Of a stretch of DNA of 64,000 nt, positions 10,470-20,264 are shown piece by piece. The DNA is from Scilla litardierei (Eukaryota > Streptophyta > Magnoliopsida > Asparagales > Asparagaceae), in NCBI GenBank assembly GCA_030789695.1, contig CM061133.1:94977528-95041527 (forward strand). The letters are read 5' to 3'. Every line of letters starts with the position of its first letter. The stretch's first letter is position 1. The translations under genes and the position numbers were made by a program. Under the pieces are notes generated by a model that ran no database searches, was not told the DNA's origin, and worked only from the letters and a program-made list of their open reading frames with translations.

Positions 10470-12186
10470 TGATGTGTCCATATTTTCTATCTTTTCATAG
10501 CATCATTCCATTGCATTTCATGTCATATCCGCCTCCAAATCGCACATTTTCTTACGATACTACAATTCTAACGCCATATTCGAGTTTCGTAGAGTTTTGT
10601 AGATTTTTAGGGATTTTAGAGCTATTCAGAACCACTTTTGGATATGGACACATCCAGCATGCCTGTGAGCCCGTTGGCGAGGCTCTATGCGAGTTCGTCG
10701 AGGTTCGAAAGCTTATGGGAGGAGTGGAGGAGAGTCTGGCAGGAAAGAGGAGTTGTTTGGGAACGTCCACAGGAGACTCGACCGAGCAGCGTAGGCTGCT
10801 CGGTCGAGCTGATACATGATCCCAGCAGCTGATAAACTGCGCATCCTACTCGACTGAGTAGCATGGTGACTCGATCAAGCCGTTTCTATTTTCAAAGCTC
10901 CATCACATCAACATCCTGCTCGATCGAGCAGAACTTACTCGACCGAGCAAGCAGGCGACTCGACCGAGCAAGCAGGTGACTCGACCGAACAGGCAGGGCG
11001 ACTCTTTTTGAAGGAGCCCGATCCACTGACAGACTCGGCCGAGCAAGCGGGCTGCTCGACCAAGTAACCCAGACCCCTTCACCCGACCAAAGAGCAGCAA
11101 AGAGCAGTTAATGCGCCCGCTCGACCGAGCAGGTGCTACTCGACCGAGTCACTGACTCGGTCAACAACAAGCGGGCGCATACCCCAGAATTTGAAGTTAA
11201 TTTCATGGGCCCAGACGTGGGGCTACTTGCGTGGACTTTGGAGAGCAAAATGCAGAGTTTTAATATTATGTTTTTTGAACGGAGTTTAGAGAGAAGGGGA
11301 GATCGAAAACTATTGTAGATCTAGATCTGGGTTTTGAGAATTGAATTATTTTGGGAGAAAGATCATGTTTTATTATTCTTTGCATCTTGAAATCTGCAGA
11401 ATTTTTGGGATCCATATTGGCTATCATTCTTTCTCGTTTTCAGTACGAAAGATATTTATTTCTCGCTCGATTCAATTGATACGATGTTTTCTTCGATAAA
11501 AATTGCATTTTTATTCTTCGTAATCGATATGTGTGAGTAGTCTCCCCTAGAGTTGATGGTTTAACCCTAAGACTCTAGGAAAGAGATATAGATTTGTATC
11601 TCTAGGTTATATTGGGAATAAAGGGGAGTATTTCGGTCGATCCATCCGAATCCCTAGGAGAACTCGTACTTAGATCATGCCCATGGTCGGTGGAATTGAT
11701 GAGCTTAAGGAGTATCGTTGGGATTTAAATAGGGAATTAGTGGATTCAACCACTGCTCGTGACCATGTCCGGCTCGTGCCTTGAGGGGATCCACCGACGA
11801 ACTATATCGCTTCATTGACGGCAACCGCCATTGCGTCAATGAGAGCCACCGAGATACCTCGAAACTCTAATCCACGAGAGTGGTATGAGTTGAGAGATCA
11901 ACCCCCTAAATCCAATGCAACGTAAAGATCACATTCTAACATCAACCTCCGACGGTCTTAGCAGTGATCCCTAAGGCCGTAGCTTCTTTTATTATCGAAC
12001 CAACAATACCATCACAACCAATCTTCTTAACCCGACTGCTATCTCACTCTGAGATCCAAAAATAATCCGAGACCCCAATACATTGTCACTGTCCCTGTGG
12101 GATTCGACAATCTTATAGACTATAATTTGACACCGTCCGCTTGCGGATAGAGCCCAGAGCTGACACTTAGGAATCATACTACGCCT
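10470..12186 (+). repeat. LTR of Athila-like element (main part)
   Basis: The LTR starts TGATGTGTCC after the polypurine tract. Near its end it has CCCTGTG..TTCGA and CCGTCCGCTTGCGG, matching the ends of the LTRs at 43265 and 60189. The Sirevirus inserted at 12186; the last 13 bases (ending TGTGACA) continue at 40264-40276, giving a total near 1730 bp. Palindromes cluster at 10777-11148, and the best TATA-like sequence is a weak TTTAATATTATG at about 11258. Apparent small reading frames are not credible. Confidence 0.78.
10777..11148. repeat. palindrome cluster CTCGACCGAG in Athila LTR
   Basis: Exact CTCGACCGAG copies lie at 10777, 10938, 10959, 11120 and 11139, with the reverse complement at 10799 and variants (CTCGGCCGAG, CTCGATCGAG) between them. 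The cluster sits in the presumed U3. Confidence 0.88.
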
Positions 12187-12662
12187 TGTTGAGTATTGGT
12201 GTTTCATACCAATCTTATTTTTATCATGATCACAACATTATGTTGTTGCTAATAACTCTCTTGTTTTAGTCTCACAGTTTCTTTCCTAGAATATCTTTCT
12301 TGGAGACTAATCACTTGGTGTAAGGATGGACATCAAGTGGAGAAGGGCCAAAGCTTGGACTCAAGGGGTGCAAAAGCTTGGAGAAGATCGAGAGCAATCA
12401 AGACATCAAGATTGAAGACTTAGACTCTAAGGAAAGCAATGTAATCCATGTAATATTTACTTTATTGCTCTCTCTCTCTCTCTCTCTTTTGAGTCTATGT
12501 TAATGTAATGCCATGATAGATGGTCTACTCATTCATGCATATGCATTTAGCCATCTTAGTGAGCCTTAGGATTATCTTAGAATCCAACCCAATAGGCTCA
12601 ACTTTATCCAAAGACTCATTTGGAGTCTCTGGCTTTCCATCAGTCGCCTGCTGAAGGGTTTA

Positions 12663-13163
12663 CAGTCGACTGGGTGATTTCCAGTCACCTGTCGATCCTT
12701 CTACAGTCGACTGATATGCACAGCTCAAGTCAACATTCAAATTGACTCAAACTTAAGCTTTATGCACAGTCGACTGCTGCTCAGTTTACAGTTGCCTGTA
12801 GATTTATAGTCACCTGGGAATTGTCCAACAGTCGTCTGAGTAGCGTAAGTGCAATCTCTGCATCTCTCTGTCTTTTGTCATCTAATACAGCAGACGACTG
12901 ATGAAGGAATTACAGTCACCTGACTATATGACAGTCGACTGTATTATTGACATCAGTCGCCTGTCTACTATCTGGAGAAAGAGTGCAGCTCTCTGTTTTA
13001 TTCCATCCCCTGTAGCAGTCGCATACTGAAGGATTAACAGGCGCATGTCCTATTACAGTCGACTGTATCGACATCATCAGTCGACTGTCCTGGCTCAGAT
13101 TATAGCCGTTGGATATTTTCTAGCCGTTGATCAGTCGACTGTCTTTTGATCATCAGTCGACTG
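12663..13163. repeat. CAGTCGACTG palindrome cluster, 5' LTR
   Basis: Eight exact copies of the perfect palindrome CAGTCGACTG lie at 12663, 12704, 12767, 12932, 13056, 13078, 13132 and 13154. Single-base variants (CAGTCGCCTG, CAGTCACCTG, CAGTCGTCTG) lie between them. The last copy ends 88 bp before the TATA box. Palindrome clusters upstream of the TATA box are a known trait of Sireviruses; this exact sequence is my observation. Confidence 0.93.
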
Positions 13164-13250
13164 TTCCTGTCGTTTTCGTCCCGTTTCTAGCCATTGCAGA
13201 ATTGATCCTTTGGCTGTTTTCTTGGGTTTTGGGATTTGATATAGGGTTCC

Positions 13251-13259
13251 TATATATAT
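13251..13259 (+). promoter_or_regulatory. TATA box of Sirevirus 5' LTR
   Basis: TATATATAT lies 88 bp after the last palindrome. The 3' LTR has the equivalent box at 39556-39565 at the same distance. Confidence 0.8.
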
Positions 13260-13539
13260 GGGCGTGCTGATATCTCTAGATCTTCTTGATACTATTGAAA
13301 ATCATTAGAGTTTAATTAAGCTACTCTCAAATTCTCTCATTTCCCTCTTAGAGCTCTTTCTCCTCTTCATGCATTGCAGTTAAGCTCAAGGGAAATCATC
13401 CAAGTGCAATTCTAGCAAATCTCATCACTTGGAGATCCTCTTCCATGCCTTGCATTCATTTATGAGTAAGATCATCTCAAGGCATAGGTAAGAGTATTTG
13501 TTTTACTTTTTTATTTCTTTGAAACCCTAGCTTTCTGTG

Positions 13540-13735
13540 TGAGAGCTATTTATAACCTTCTGTGTGAGGGTTGGTGGAGTTCTCTCTGTGTGAGAGTTTG
13601 AGTCTCCCTGTGTGAGAGCATTAGTCTTTCTGTGTGAAAGCAAGGATATCTCTTTGTGGGAATCCTAAATCCTCTGTGTGAGGTATCACTGTGTGTGAGA
13701 TTGTATTCACTTCTTTGTGAGAGAATTATAGTGGA
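13540..13735 (+). repeat. TGTGTGAGAG short-repeat array in LTR
   Basis: About ten copies of a CTNTGTGTGAGAG-like motif recur at 15-30 bp spacing downstream of the TATA box, hence in transcribed LTR sequence. The 3' LTR has the equivalent array at about 39838-40045. Confidence 0.8.
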
Positions 13736-13942
13736 TATTGGTGTGGCTGGACGTACCCAAGTTTGGGGAACCAGGGTAATTCTTGTGTTTGCGCTTGGAT
13801 TGATTGTGTTGATTAATTCCTCTTACACTTATTATTCCACATTTGCAAGTTTAATTTTAATTGCACAATTTATTGATATTGCTCTATTCACCCCCTTTAG
13901 AGTGTTATTTGTTAGTATTGCAAGGTAGACAGTCCTTACAAT

Positions 13943-13954
13943 TGGTATCAGAGC
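13943..13954 (+). promoter_or_regulatory. primer binding site (initiator Met tRNA) of Sirevirus
   Basis: TGGTATCAGAGC lies two bases after the 5' LTR end. It is the exact standard initiator-Met tRNA complement of plant copia elements. Confidence 0.95.
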
Positions 13955-13976
13955 GAGGCTGAAGTATACAACAACG

Positions 13977-15222
13977 ATGTCATACAACGCTTCATCCATG
14001 TCTCATGAAGAGGGTTTATCAACCGTTCGAACCCCGCTCTTCAATGGAACCAACTATCCAAGTTGGAAGATCAAGATGATGATCTACTTGGAGGGTCAAG
14101 ACCTTTGGGACATCACAAAGTCGCCATTTGAGAAGCCTACTATACCTGCGGCTTCTAGAACAAAAGCAGAGAAGGACTCGATCAAATTTAATGCGGGGGC
14201 TATGAATGCATTCCATTGCACACTCACTTCAAATGAGTTCAACTGCATCACCATGTGCAAAACAGCTAACGAAATTTGGCATACATTGGAGATTTCTCAT
14301 GAAGGGACTTCGAAGGTAAAGAAATCTAAACAATGTGTATTTAGATCTAAATATGAGTTGTTTAAGATGCAAGAAGGTGAAAACATCTCGGAGATGTTCA
14401 CAAGGTTCACAGAAATTGTGAACACTTTGGAAGGACTTGGGAAGGTGATTTCCCAAGAGGATCGAGTGGAGAAGATCCTTGACTCTCTCACATCTCAATG
14501 GGAGTCAAAGGCCAACGGTATTTTGGAGTCTTACGACATGTCCAAATACGCCGTTGAGGAGTGCATTGGGAATCTCATGGCATATGAAGTAAAGCTTCAG
14601 CACAAGAAGGAGATTCAACCAACCAAGCCCGATAAGCCGGAGAAGCATAATGGGGTTGCATTCCATGCCAAGGATGAGCCAATCAAATGGAGAAAGAAAT
14701 TCCATCAAGAAGCTCATAGTGAAGAAGATGAAGAAGATGAGGCTAGTGGAAATGAAGTCATGGTGCTTGCCATACAACTGAGAGCGTTCCTCAAAAGCAA
14801 GCAAGGTACATCTTCTTCAAAGTTTGCCTCCAAGTCTAACAACTCTATTTGTTTCAATTGTAGATGAAAACGTCATCTTTCTACAGAATGCCCTTCCAAA
14901 CCCACCAAAGATACCTATAAGGGCAAAGGGAAGAAGCATTGGAAAGACAAGTCCAAGTTCAAGAGTCAAAAGAAGGGACTTGTCGGCACTTTTGATGACT
15001 CTGATGAGGACACATCAAGTGATGAAGAAGAGGATGACAAAGAGCGAGCTCATATGTGCTTCGCGGATTTTGATGATTCTTCATAAATATCCTCGAGTTC
15101 AAGCGATGAAGAGGTGGAGGCGTGGCTCAACCCTGACAAGGAAACGTGCTTCATGGCAAAGGGAGAAGAGTCTTCATCAAGCTCTAGCAAGGAGGAAAGT
15201 GATGAGGAAGTTGAGGAGGAGA
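13977..15222 (+). pseudogene. gag: Sirevirus gag, N-terminal part (two nonsense codons)
   Basis: The frame starts at the ATG 23 bases after the primer site. It encodes a copia Gag: LFNGTNYPSWKIKMMIYLEGQDLWD (residues about 20-45), then the capsid-like UBN2 region (SKYELFKMQEGENISEMFTRF, LDSLTSQWESK, LMAYEVKL). A CCHC zinc knuckle begins CFNC, but a TGA at 14866-14868 sits inside it where the consensus has an ordinary residue; the rest of the knuckle (HLSTEC) continues in frame. A TAA near 15084 is a second stop. The acidic stretch after it is then cut by chromovirus A at 15228, and the same protein resumes at 36716. Gag forms the particle and packages RNA. Confidence 0.9.
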
Positions 15223-15717
15223 AGCTATGTAACGGTCGGATTCCGATCGTAACTTTCTTTGTGCACGTGCTCTTGACCATGCACGTGATTATTTTAGACT
15301 TTGTTTGTTTCCGAACCTTATCGTGTGATATGTCGTTGTGACTCTCTTTGAGGGTACTACATTTGTCGTGTTGACTTGCAACGTCATTTCACGGGCCGTT
15401 CGCCCACGATTTGACCTTTTCCGAGGAGACGTCGCGTATCTCACTTTTGACTTGGGGCGTTTTTATTTTTAATTTCGTTTCTCGTCATCGAAATTGTAAT
15501 CCGTCTCTTCTGACTTCTTTCTCTCGTCGCCCCGGTCGCCCCGGTATTTTTCTTATAATTTTTTGGCACCGTTTGACCTATGTGCACTTTTAGACCCAGT
15601 AATTACAAGTTTGCCTCTAACAATTTAGCCCTAATTAACTCTAATTAACCCTAGACCTAGCTAGGTGGCAGCCCCCATCACGTGTAACCCTTCCCCTAGT
15701 CACGTGGGCCCCACCCC

Positions 15718-15723
15718 TATAAA
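15718..15723 (+). promoter_or_regulatory. TATA box of chromovirus A left LTR
   Basis: TATAAA in the context CCCCTATAAAG is followed at once by AAAACCCTAA, a telo-box-like motif. The right LTR has the same pair at 34268. Transcription would start near 15750. Confidence 0.75.
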
Positions 15724-16867
15724 GAAAACCCTAAGTTTCTCAAAATTGTTCACAGACGCAAACAATTTTTTTGCGCCGGCCCTAGAAACCCAAAGCCCCT
15801 CACGCAAACCCCCTTCCTCTCCCACCTGAGCCCGCGCCGGAGGTTGCCGCTGCCGCCGATCATCTCCAGCAGCATCCCCCGACTCCCCTCTCTCGCCTGT
15901 AACCCCGTACGCCGCCCCTCGTCACCGGAAGCCGCCGCATCACGCCGGAATCGCGCAGAAGCAGCGCAACAGCTTGCCATGGCCGCTGCTGCCGCTGACG
16001 CCGCCGCTGACGCCACCGCCACCGCCACCGCCGTCGCCGCCGCCGCCCCCTGACTGCCGCCGTGAACCCCCCTCTGCCTCCTCTCGCCGTTGGCAGCGAC
16101 CTCAGGCCGCGAGACTTCCTTAAACAGCTTGTTCCCTCGCTGGTTTGGATGTTTGACGCCGTACCGACACGTCGCCAAGATCTCTTCATCTTCCCTCGCT
16201 GTTGGAGCCCTCCGACAGTCTCCTACACCTCCTGGGAGTATTATCGACGTCTCGAGCCTCTCCTACGACTCCCGACATCGTAGGCGTTGGATACGACGAA
16301 CCGTTCATCTCCGTTGTCGTTGCAGCTCTCCGGAAGCCGTAGAACGCCTACCCGACGCGCTGCTCGCTGATTCACCCTTACCCGCTGTGCACACGCTTCG
16401 TCCGCTGCCCGGATGTGTCCCGCTACGCTACCCGTAGCCGAGACGCTGTAGGTGACGCAGATTTTCTACCGTTCAGACACTACGTCCGCTCCACCCCAGA
16501 CTCCGGAAGAGGTTAGTTTTCCCAAACTCATAGCAAAACCCACCCGTAGCCAAAACTGAAAACTTAACTAAAAACGGCAACTAAACTCGCTAAATTTATT
16601 TTCTGCTCTTTTAAAAAGTTTTGAACAATAGAATCGACGATCGGACTTTTGAACTGTGCACATAGGATAGAATCGTCGGATAGGCTGATCGGACACTTTT
16701 GACTTGTGACAGTTAGGGTAGCCACGCCTAACTTAGAAATGAACCTAAATAGGATTTGACGGAAATCGCGACTTTACACCGTCGTCGTGATCCCTTTTCA
16801 GACGGACTACCGTGGACGCGACGACTGGACGCGACGCCCCGGACGGACGACGCACTCGCTATTCCAG

Positions 16868-17009
16868 GCAAGTGTACCCACTTGCGTTTTGACCGTGCCT
16901 TAGTTTTAGTTTGTAGAACTGTTAGATTGTGTGTGATGAGAACCGGACGTGAAATGATAGCGTCCGAGACGACCCGTGACGGCTCAAACTTGACGACAAA
17001 GTCTGAGCT
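16868..17009 (+). promoter_or_regulatory. two-hairpin module, chromovirus A left LTR
   Basis: Hairpin I has arms GCAAGTG (16868-16874) and CACTTGC (16879-16885) with loop TACC. A GTGAAATGATAGC box follows, then hairpin II with arms GGCTCAAACTT (16981-16991) and AAGTCTGAGCT. Hairpin II is weakened here by base changes compared with the other three A/B copies. Confidence 0.7.
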
Positions 17010-17732
17010 TGACAACAATAAACGGCAGACATCATAGGACTATCTTGTGCGTGCGTGCGTATGGACACCCTAGAATAACAACTCCCTACACTTGTCATGT
17101 CATGTCCTGTTACACAAAAAGCCTACGGGCGTTTCAGATGCTTCCCTCCGTGGAAGTGATCCCTGTTACCAAATGTAACGGTCGGTTTCCGATCGTACTT
17201 TCTTTGTGCACGTGCTCTTGATTGTGCACGTGCTTATTTTTGACTTTATTTGATTTTGAACATTATTGTGTGATATATCGACGTGATCGTCTCTGGAAGT
17301 ATTAGATTGTGGAATAACTTTGTAACAACATATCTCGAGTCGTTCTTCAGCGATACTATCTTAATTGACGTGACGTCTCGACTTTCTGTTTTGACGCGAG
17401 ACGTTTCGAATTTTAGTTTCGTCTCTCGATGTCAAAATTTAGATCCGTCTTCTCCGTTGTCCTTCTTTAGTTGTCCCGAGCACCCCATAATTATTTTATA
17501 ATTTTTGGACTTAATTTGACCTATTTTCCATTTTTTTGAAACTTTTAAATAATTTTAAAACCTATTTTTATAAGATTTTTAATTACAATAAAATTCCGAT
17601 ATTATAATAACGTATTAAAGAATTTTTAGGCAAAATTTTAGAATTTTTGGCCGCACCCATTTTGCGTGAGAGAGAGGAGAGTAATTTTAAACTAAATTAA
17701 TTATTTTAAATCATTTTAATTACGTTTTTCCG

Positions 17733-17770
17733 AACCCTAACCCTAACCCTAGCTCTAACCTATTTATATT
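17733..17770 (+). promoter_or_regulatory. telo-box repeat plus TATA-like box, chromovirus B left LTR
   Basis: AACCCTAACCCTAACCCT (17733-17750) lies just upstream of TATTTATATT (17761-17770). Telo boxes near TATA boxes are known regulatory motifs in plant promoters. The right LTR has the same arrangement with TATTTATATT at 25566. Promoter function is inferred. Confidence 0.6.
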
Positions 17771-17981
17771 AGCCCTAGGCTAAGTATTTTCGACATTGCA
17801 CAAAACCCTAGCCGCCGTTTCCTCTCCCAAAGCTTCGTCGCAACGTTGCGACGATCGCCCAGTGCCCGACCGGACCTCACCCCCGCAAATCCTAGCGCAC
17901 GACCGGAGCAGCCCCCCGCATCGCCGCTTGCACAGCCCGCTGCATCGCACCCCGCTGTCGCCCCGCTCCGACCGAGGCTGT

Positions 17982-18263
17982 CTCTCGGTCTGACCGAGAG
18001 ACTTCCCCGCCAGCCGCCCGCTCTGCACCGCTCCGCATCGCCAAGCGCCGACCGACCCGCCCCGTCGGTCTGACCGAAGCCCGCTCCGCACCCGAAGGCC
18101 GCTCCACACCCCGCTCCGCTGCCAGCCTCGTCCAAGCGCCCGACCGACGGGATCTGTCGGTCTGACCGACGATTTCCCTCGCACCGACGCTGTGCCCGAC
18201 CCCCCCCCCCCCCCCGCATCGCACCTCGCACGACCGAGAGCCCCTCTCGGTCTGACCGAGAGG
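17982..18263. repeat. TCGGTCTGACCGA palindromes in chromovirus B LTR
   Basis: Four sites share the core TCGGTC-T-GACCGA with arms extended differently: CTC/GAG at 17982-18000, core only at 18065-18077, G/C at 18156-18170, and CCTC/GAGG at 18243-18263. Arm changes on one side are matched on the other. The right LTR has the equivalent sites at about 25787-26070, one with a broken arm. All lie downstream of the TATA-like box. Confidence 0.8.
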
Positions 18264-18917
18264 AACCACCGCACCGACCAAGCCCGACCGACAGAACTTC
18301 GTCGCAAGTGGGTTTCTCCCACACCAACTTCTGTGGTGGGCCCCCCAAGTGCTCCTGAGGTTTTGTGGGCCCCTTGGACCCCTAGCACTGCTGTGGGCCC
18401 CACTTGGACGTGCCACTTCGTGGATTTGCCGTCTACGACGTTGCGACACATCGTAGGCCTTCGTCGCAAGTTTCGACTTTTGGGGAATCGTACGAGGCCC
18501 AGATCTGAAGCTGAGGAGTTCTCCGATCAGACCCGACATCCAATCTACAGCAAACTCCGGTTCAGGTTGGTTCCCCGAAACTCGTAGAAACCCCCACAAT
18601 AGCTGACTGAACCCTAAACTAAAAACCGTCAACTTGAACTAAATTTACTTTCCAGCTCCTGTAAAGCGTTGTACGAACATAGAAAATCGACGAACGGACT
18701 AATTTGACTGTGCACATAGGATAGATCGTCGATTAGGTTGATACATCAAAAAGTGATTTTTGACGAATAGGATAGTCCCGAAAACCTAGAAACGAAACCT
18801 AATAGGAATTTCTGAAATCGCGACCTGACACCGTCGCCGTGACTGTTTCAGACGGACTATCGCGGACGCGACGACTGGACGAGACGCCCCGGACGGACGA
18901 CCCCCTCGCCACCGTAG

Positions 18918-19060
18918 GCAAGTGTATCCACTTGCACTTTTGGCCGTGCTTAGGCCTTAGTTGGTTAGAACTGATAACTGTGAACAAATAGAACCGGACG
19001 TGAAATGATAGCGTCCGGGACGACTCCTGACGGCTCAGACTTGACGACGAAGTCTGAGCC
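18918..19060 (+). promoter_or_regulatory. two-hairpin module, chromovirus B left LTR
   Basis: Hairpin I: arms GCAAGTG and CACTTGC with loop TATC (18918-18935). Box GTGAAATGATAGC at 19000-19012. Hairpin II: arms GGCTCAGACTT (19032-19042) and AAGTCTGAGCC (19050-19060), 11 pairs, loop GACGACG. Confidence 0.78.
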
Positions 19061-19159
19061 TGACAACAACAACTTTTGAAGATGTAGGGCTATCATGTGT
19101 GTGCGTGTGTGTGGACACCCTAGAATAACCCTTCCTATCGTGTCACGTCGCGTCCCGTC

Positions 19160-19333
19160 TTGCACAGCCCGCTGGGCAATAGGGCACTCGCCGAGTGATC
19201 CCTTGTACTGATTCACAGCCTGCGGGCAATAGGGCACTCTCCAAGATAGAGAGAGTGATCCCTTGTACTGATTCTCAGCCTGCGGGCAATAGGGCACTCG
19301 CCAAGCTAGAGCGAGTGATCCCTTGTACTGGTG
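19160..19333 (+). repeat. tandem units with CAATAGGGCACTC, chromovirus B left LTR
   Basis: Three imperfect units of about 60 bp each contain GGGCAATAGGGCACTC and GAGTGATCCCTTGTACTG. The right LTR has the same three at about 26965-27135. Confidence 0.85.
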
Positions 19334-19666
19334 TCATGTCTTGTCTTGTCTTGGGTTTGGGGTTGGGTTGAGTGTGCGCACGGCAAGAGGGTCTGATCCC
19401 CCTCGAACCGTAAGGCGTGAACCCTTTCGTGTCTCACTTGTCTTGTCCTGCCTTGTTTCCGTCACGTCACGTCTTGTCTTGACACCTGTAGGCTAGTCCC
19501 GTAGTTGGTAGCACACGCTACAACTACTACTTGTTGTGTTTTACTTTCCTGCTGCATTACTTCTGTTTGTTACTCAGTTATAACCCCAGCATGCTAATCA
19601 ACCAGTAAAATGTTGTCTAAAAGTTGATACACTTGTAGTTTGGTCTAACCCTTTTTGTAGACCTGA

Positions 19667-19705
19667 CCTGACGTACAGTTCCTTCTTTTGGTGCTGTACG
19701 TCAGG
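19667..19705 (+). promoter_or_regulatory. 12 bp stem hairpin before acidic ORF end, B left LTR
   Basis: Arms CCTGACGTACAG (19667-19678) and CTGTACGTCAGG (19694-19705) pair perfectly across a 15-base loop. Chromovirus A's right LTR keeps an 11-pair version at 36239-36278. Confidence 0.75.
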
Positions 19706-19706
19706 T

Positions 19707-19802
19707 GTTGAGCCAGAGTACGTCGACGAGGCGGACTTGCCAGCTGACGGAGAGCCGGAGGACGTTGATCCGGAGTACGACCCGGAGGAGGACCAGAGTT
19801 AG
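19707..19802 (+). other. conserved short acidic reading frame in LTR
   Basis: The frame reads VEPEYVDEADLP then EDVDPEYDPEEDQS and stops at 19800-19802. The A right LTR (36280-36375) has the same length, phase and stop with several amino-acid changes, and no indel. The preceding TACGTCAG looks like a splice acceptor. It could be the last exon of a spliced small protein, or chance. No start codon is linked to it. Confidence 0.4.
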
Positions 19803-19963
19803 AGGCCTCTTGTTGCTGATCCAGATTTCTGATCCAGTTTAGATTGGGTGGGTAGCACCTGTTGTTTTCTTGTCTAGGTTGGGTGCTTGCACCAGTAGTT
19901 TCTTTTCTGCAGTTGTAGCCTTCGGGTGTTTTAGACTCTCAGTACTTTTGCATGTTTTTTTGG

Positions 19964-19969
19964 AATAAA
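19964..19969 (+). terminator. polyadenylation signal, chromovirus B left LTR
   Basis: AATAAA sits in TGGAATAAAATGAAATG, about 170 bp before the LTR end. The same context occurs at 27772 (B right), 28756 (A left) and 36544 (A right). Confidence 0.7.
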
Positions 19970-20140
19970 ATGAAATGATATCTCTTTTCAATACTTTGTT
20001 GTTTCTGTACTAACTTGCAGGGACCTGTTTCCTTCGTTTGGAATATCACAGACGCTTATTGGGTCCGGGCTCTTAGCCCTGGCCTAAGCGGGCCTTAGTC
20101 ACGCTTCGCCTCCGACCTTTTTGGGAAGCGGGGCGTGACA

Positions 20141-20264
20141 GGTTTTAGTGGTGGCCCATGCAGGTCCCCTCCTTCTGCGAATACGGAACAATCGAAGTAT
20201 TGAAATTCATTTTATTATCATCCAATAATTGTACGAGTCTAACCTCTGTGTTTCTGTCAATAGG
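20141..20264 (+). other. chromovirus B leader between LTR and gag
   Basis: The bases after the LTR read GGTTTTAGTGGTGGCCCATG; the standard TGGTATCAGAGC initiator-Met primer site is absent. Element A has the same sequence at 28928. TGGTGGCCCATGC is the only nearby TGG-start candidate for a primer site, and I cannot match it to a tRNA. TTCTGTCAATAG just before the ATG resembles a splice acceptor. Confidence 0.5.

Larger units (their letters stand above)
6251..12186 (+). mobile_element. Athila-like Ty3/gypsy element, 3' portion
   Basis: This stretch holds a gypsy protease piece (to 7257), a 3.2 kb 3' region without pol, a polypurine tract (10455-10469) and an LTR from 10470. The LTR is interrupted at 12186 by the Sirevirus; its last bases resume at 40264-40276. 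The same 3' layout appears in inverted orientation at 60189-64000, which supports one family. The left part (gag, 5' LTR) would lie beyond the copia element. RT, RNase H and integrase are absent, so this is a deleted or non-autonomous copy. The Athila assignment rests on protease style and the 3' architecture. Confidence 0.72.
12187..13940 (+). repeat. 5' LTR of Sirevirus element
   Basis: The LTR is 1754 bp, TGTTGAG to CCTTACA, paired with 38540-40258 (1719 bp). The two copies differ by substitutions and small indels, visibly more than the LTR pairs of chromoviruses A and B, as expected for the older host element. U3 holds the CAGTCGACTG palindromes, then the TATA box at 13251 and a downstream array of TGTGTGAGAG repeats. 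Confidence 0.93.
15228..17173 (+). repeat. chromovirus A left LTR, first part
   Basis: This pairs with 33778-35727 or so of the right LTR. It carries a TATA box at 15718, a GC-rich leader with CCG and GCC repeats (15840-16050), and the two-hairpin module (16868-17009). Its end lies in a tandem repeat unit where chromovirus B inserted. The short alanine- or proline-rich reading frames in the GC-rich leader on both strands are not supported as genes. Confidence 0.92.
17174..20140 (+). repeat. chromovirus B left LTR
   Basis: The 2967 bp LTR contains, in order: a triple CCCTAA motif and TATA-like box (17733-17770), a GC-rich leader with TCGGTCTGACCGA palindromes (17982-18263) and a poly-C run near 18197, the two-hairpin module (18918-19060), three tandem units with CAATAGGGCACTC (about 19160-19333), a third hairpin (19667-19705), a short acidic ORF end (19707-19802) and AATAAA at 19964. 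Overlapping GC-rich frames on both strands are not credible genes. Confidence 0.94.

Noticed and set aside
13943..13954. tRNA-like sequence
   Set aside because: It is only the 12 bp primer complement of initiator-Met tRNA beside the LTR, not a tRNA gene. No tRNA or rRNA gene was seen in the window.
17733..17750. Interstitial telomere
   Set aside because: Only three CCCTAA units, present in both LTRs of B upstream of a TATA-like box; a telo-box promoter motif is the simpler reading.
17764..18632. Several overlapping 190-246 residue frames on the minus strand, repeated at 25569-26437
   Set aside because: They lie in the GC-rich leader of chromovirus B's LTRs, overlap in three frames and translate palindromic low-complexity DNA (Arg/Gly/Ser-rich). 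Their recurrence only reflects the paired LTRs.
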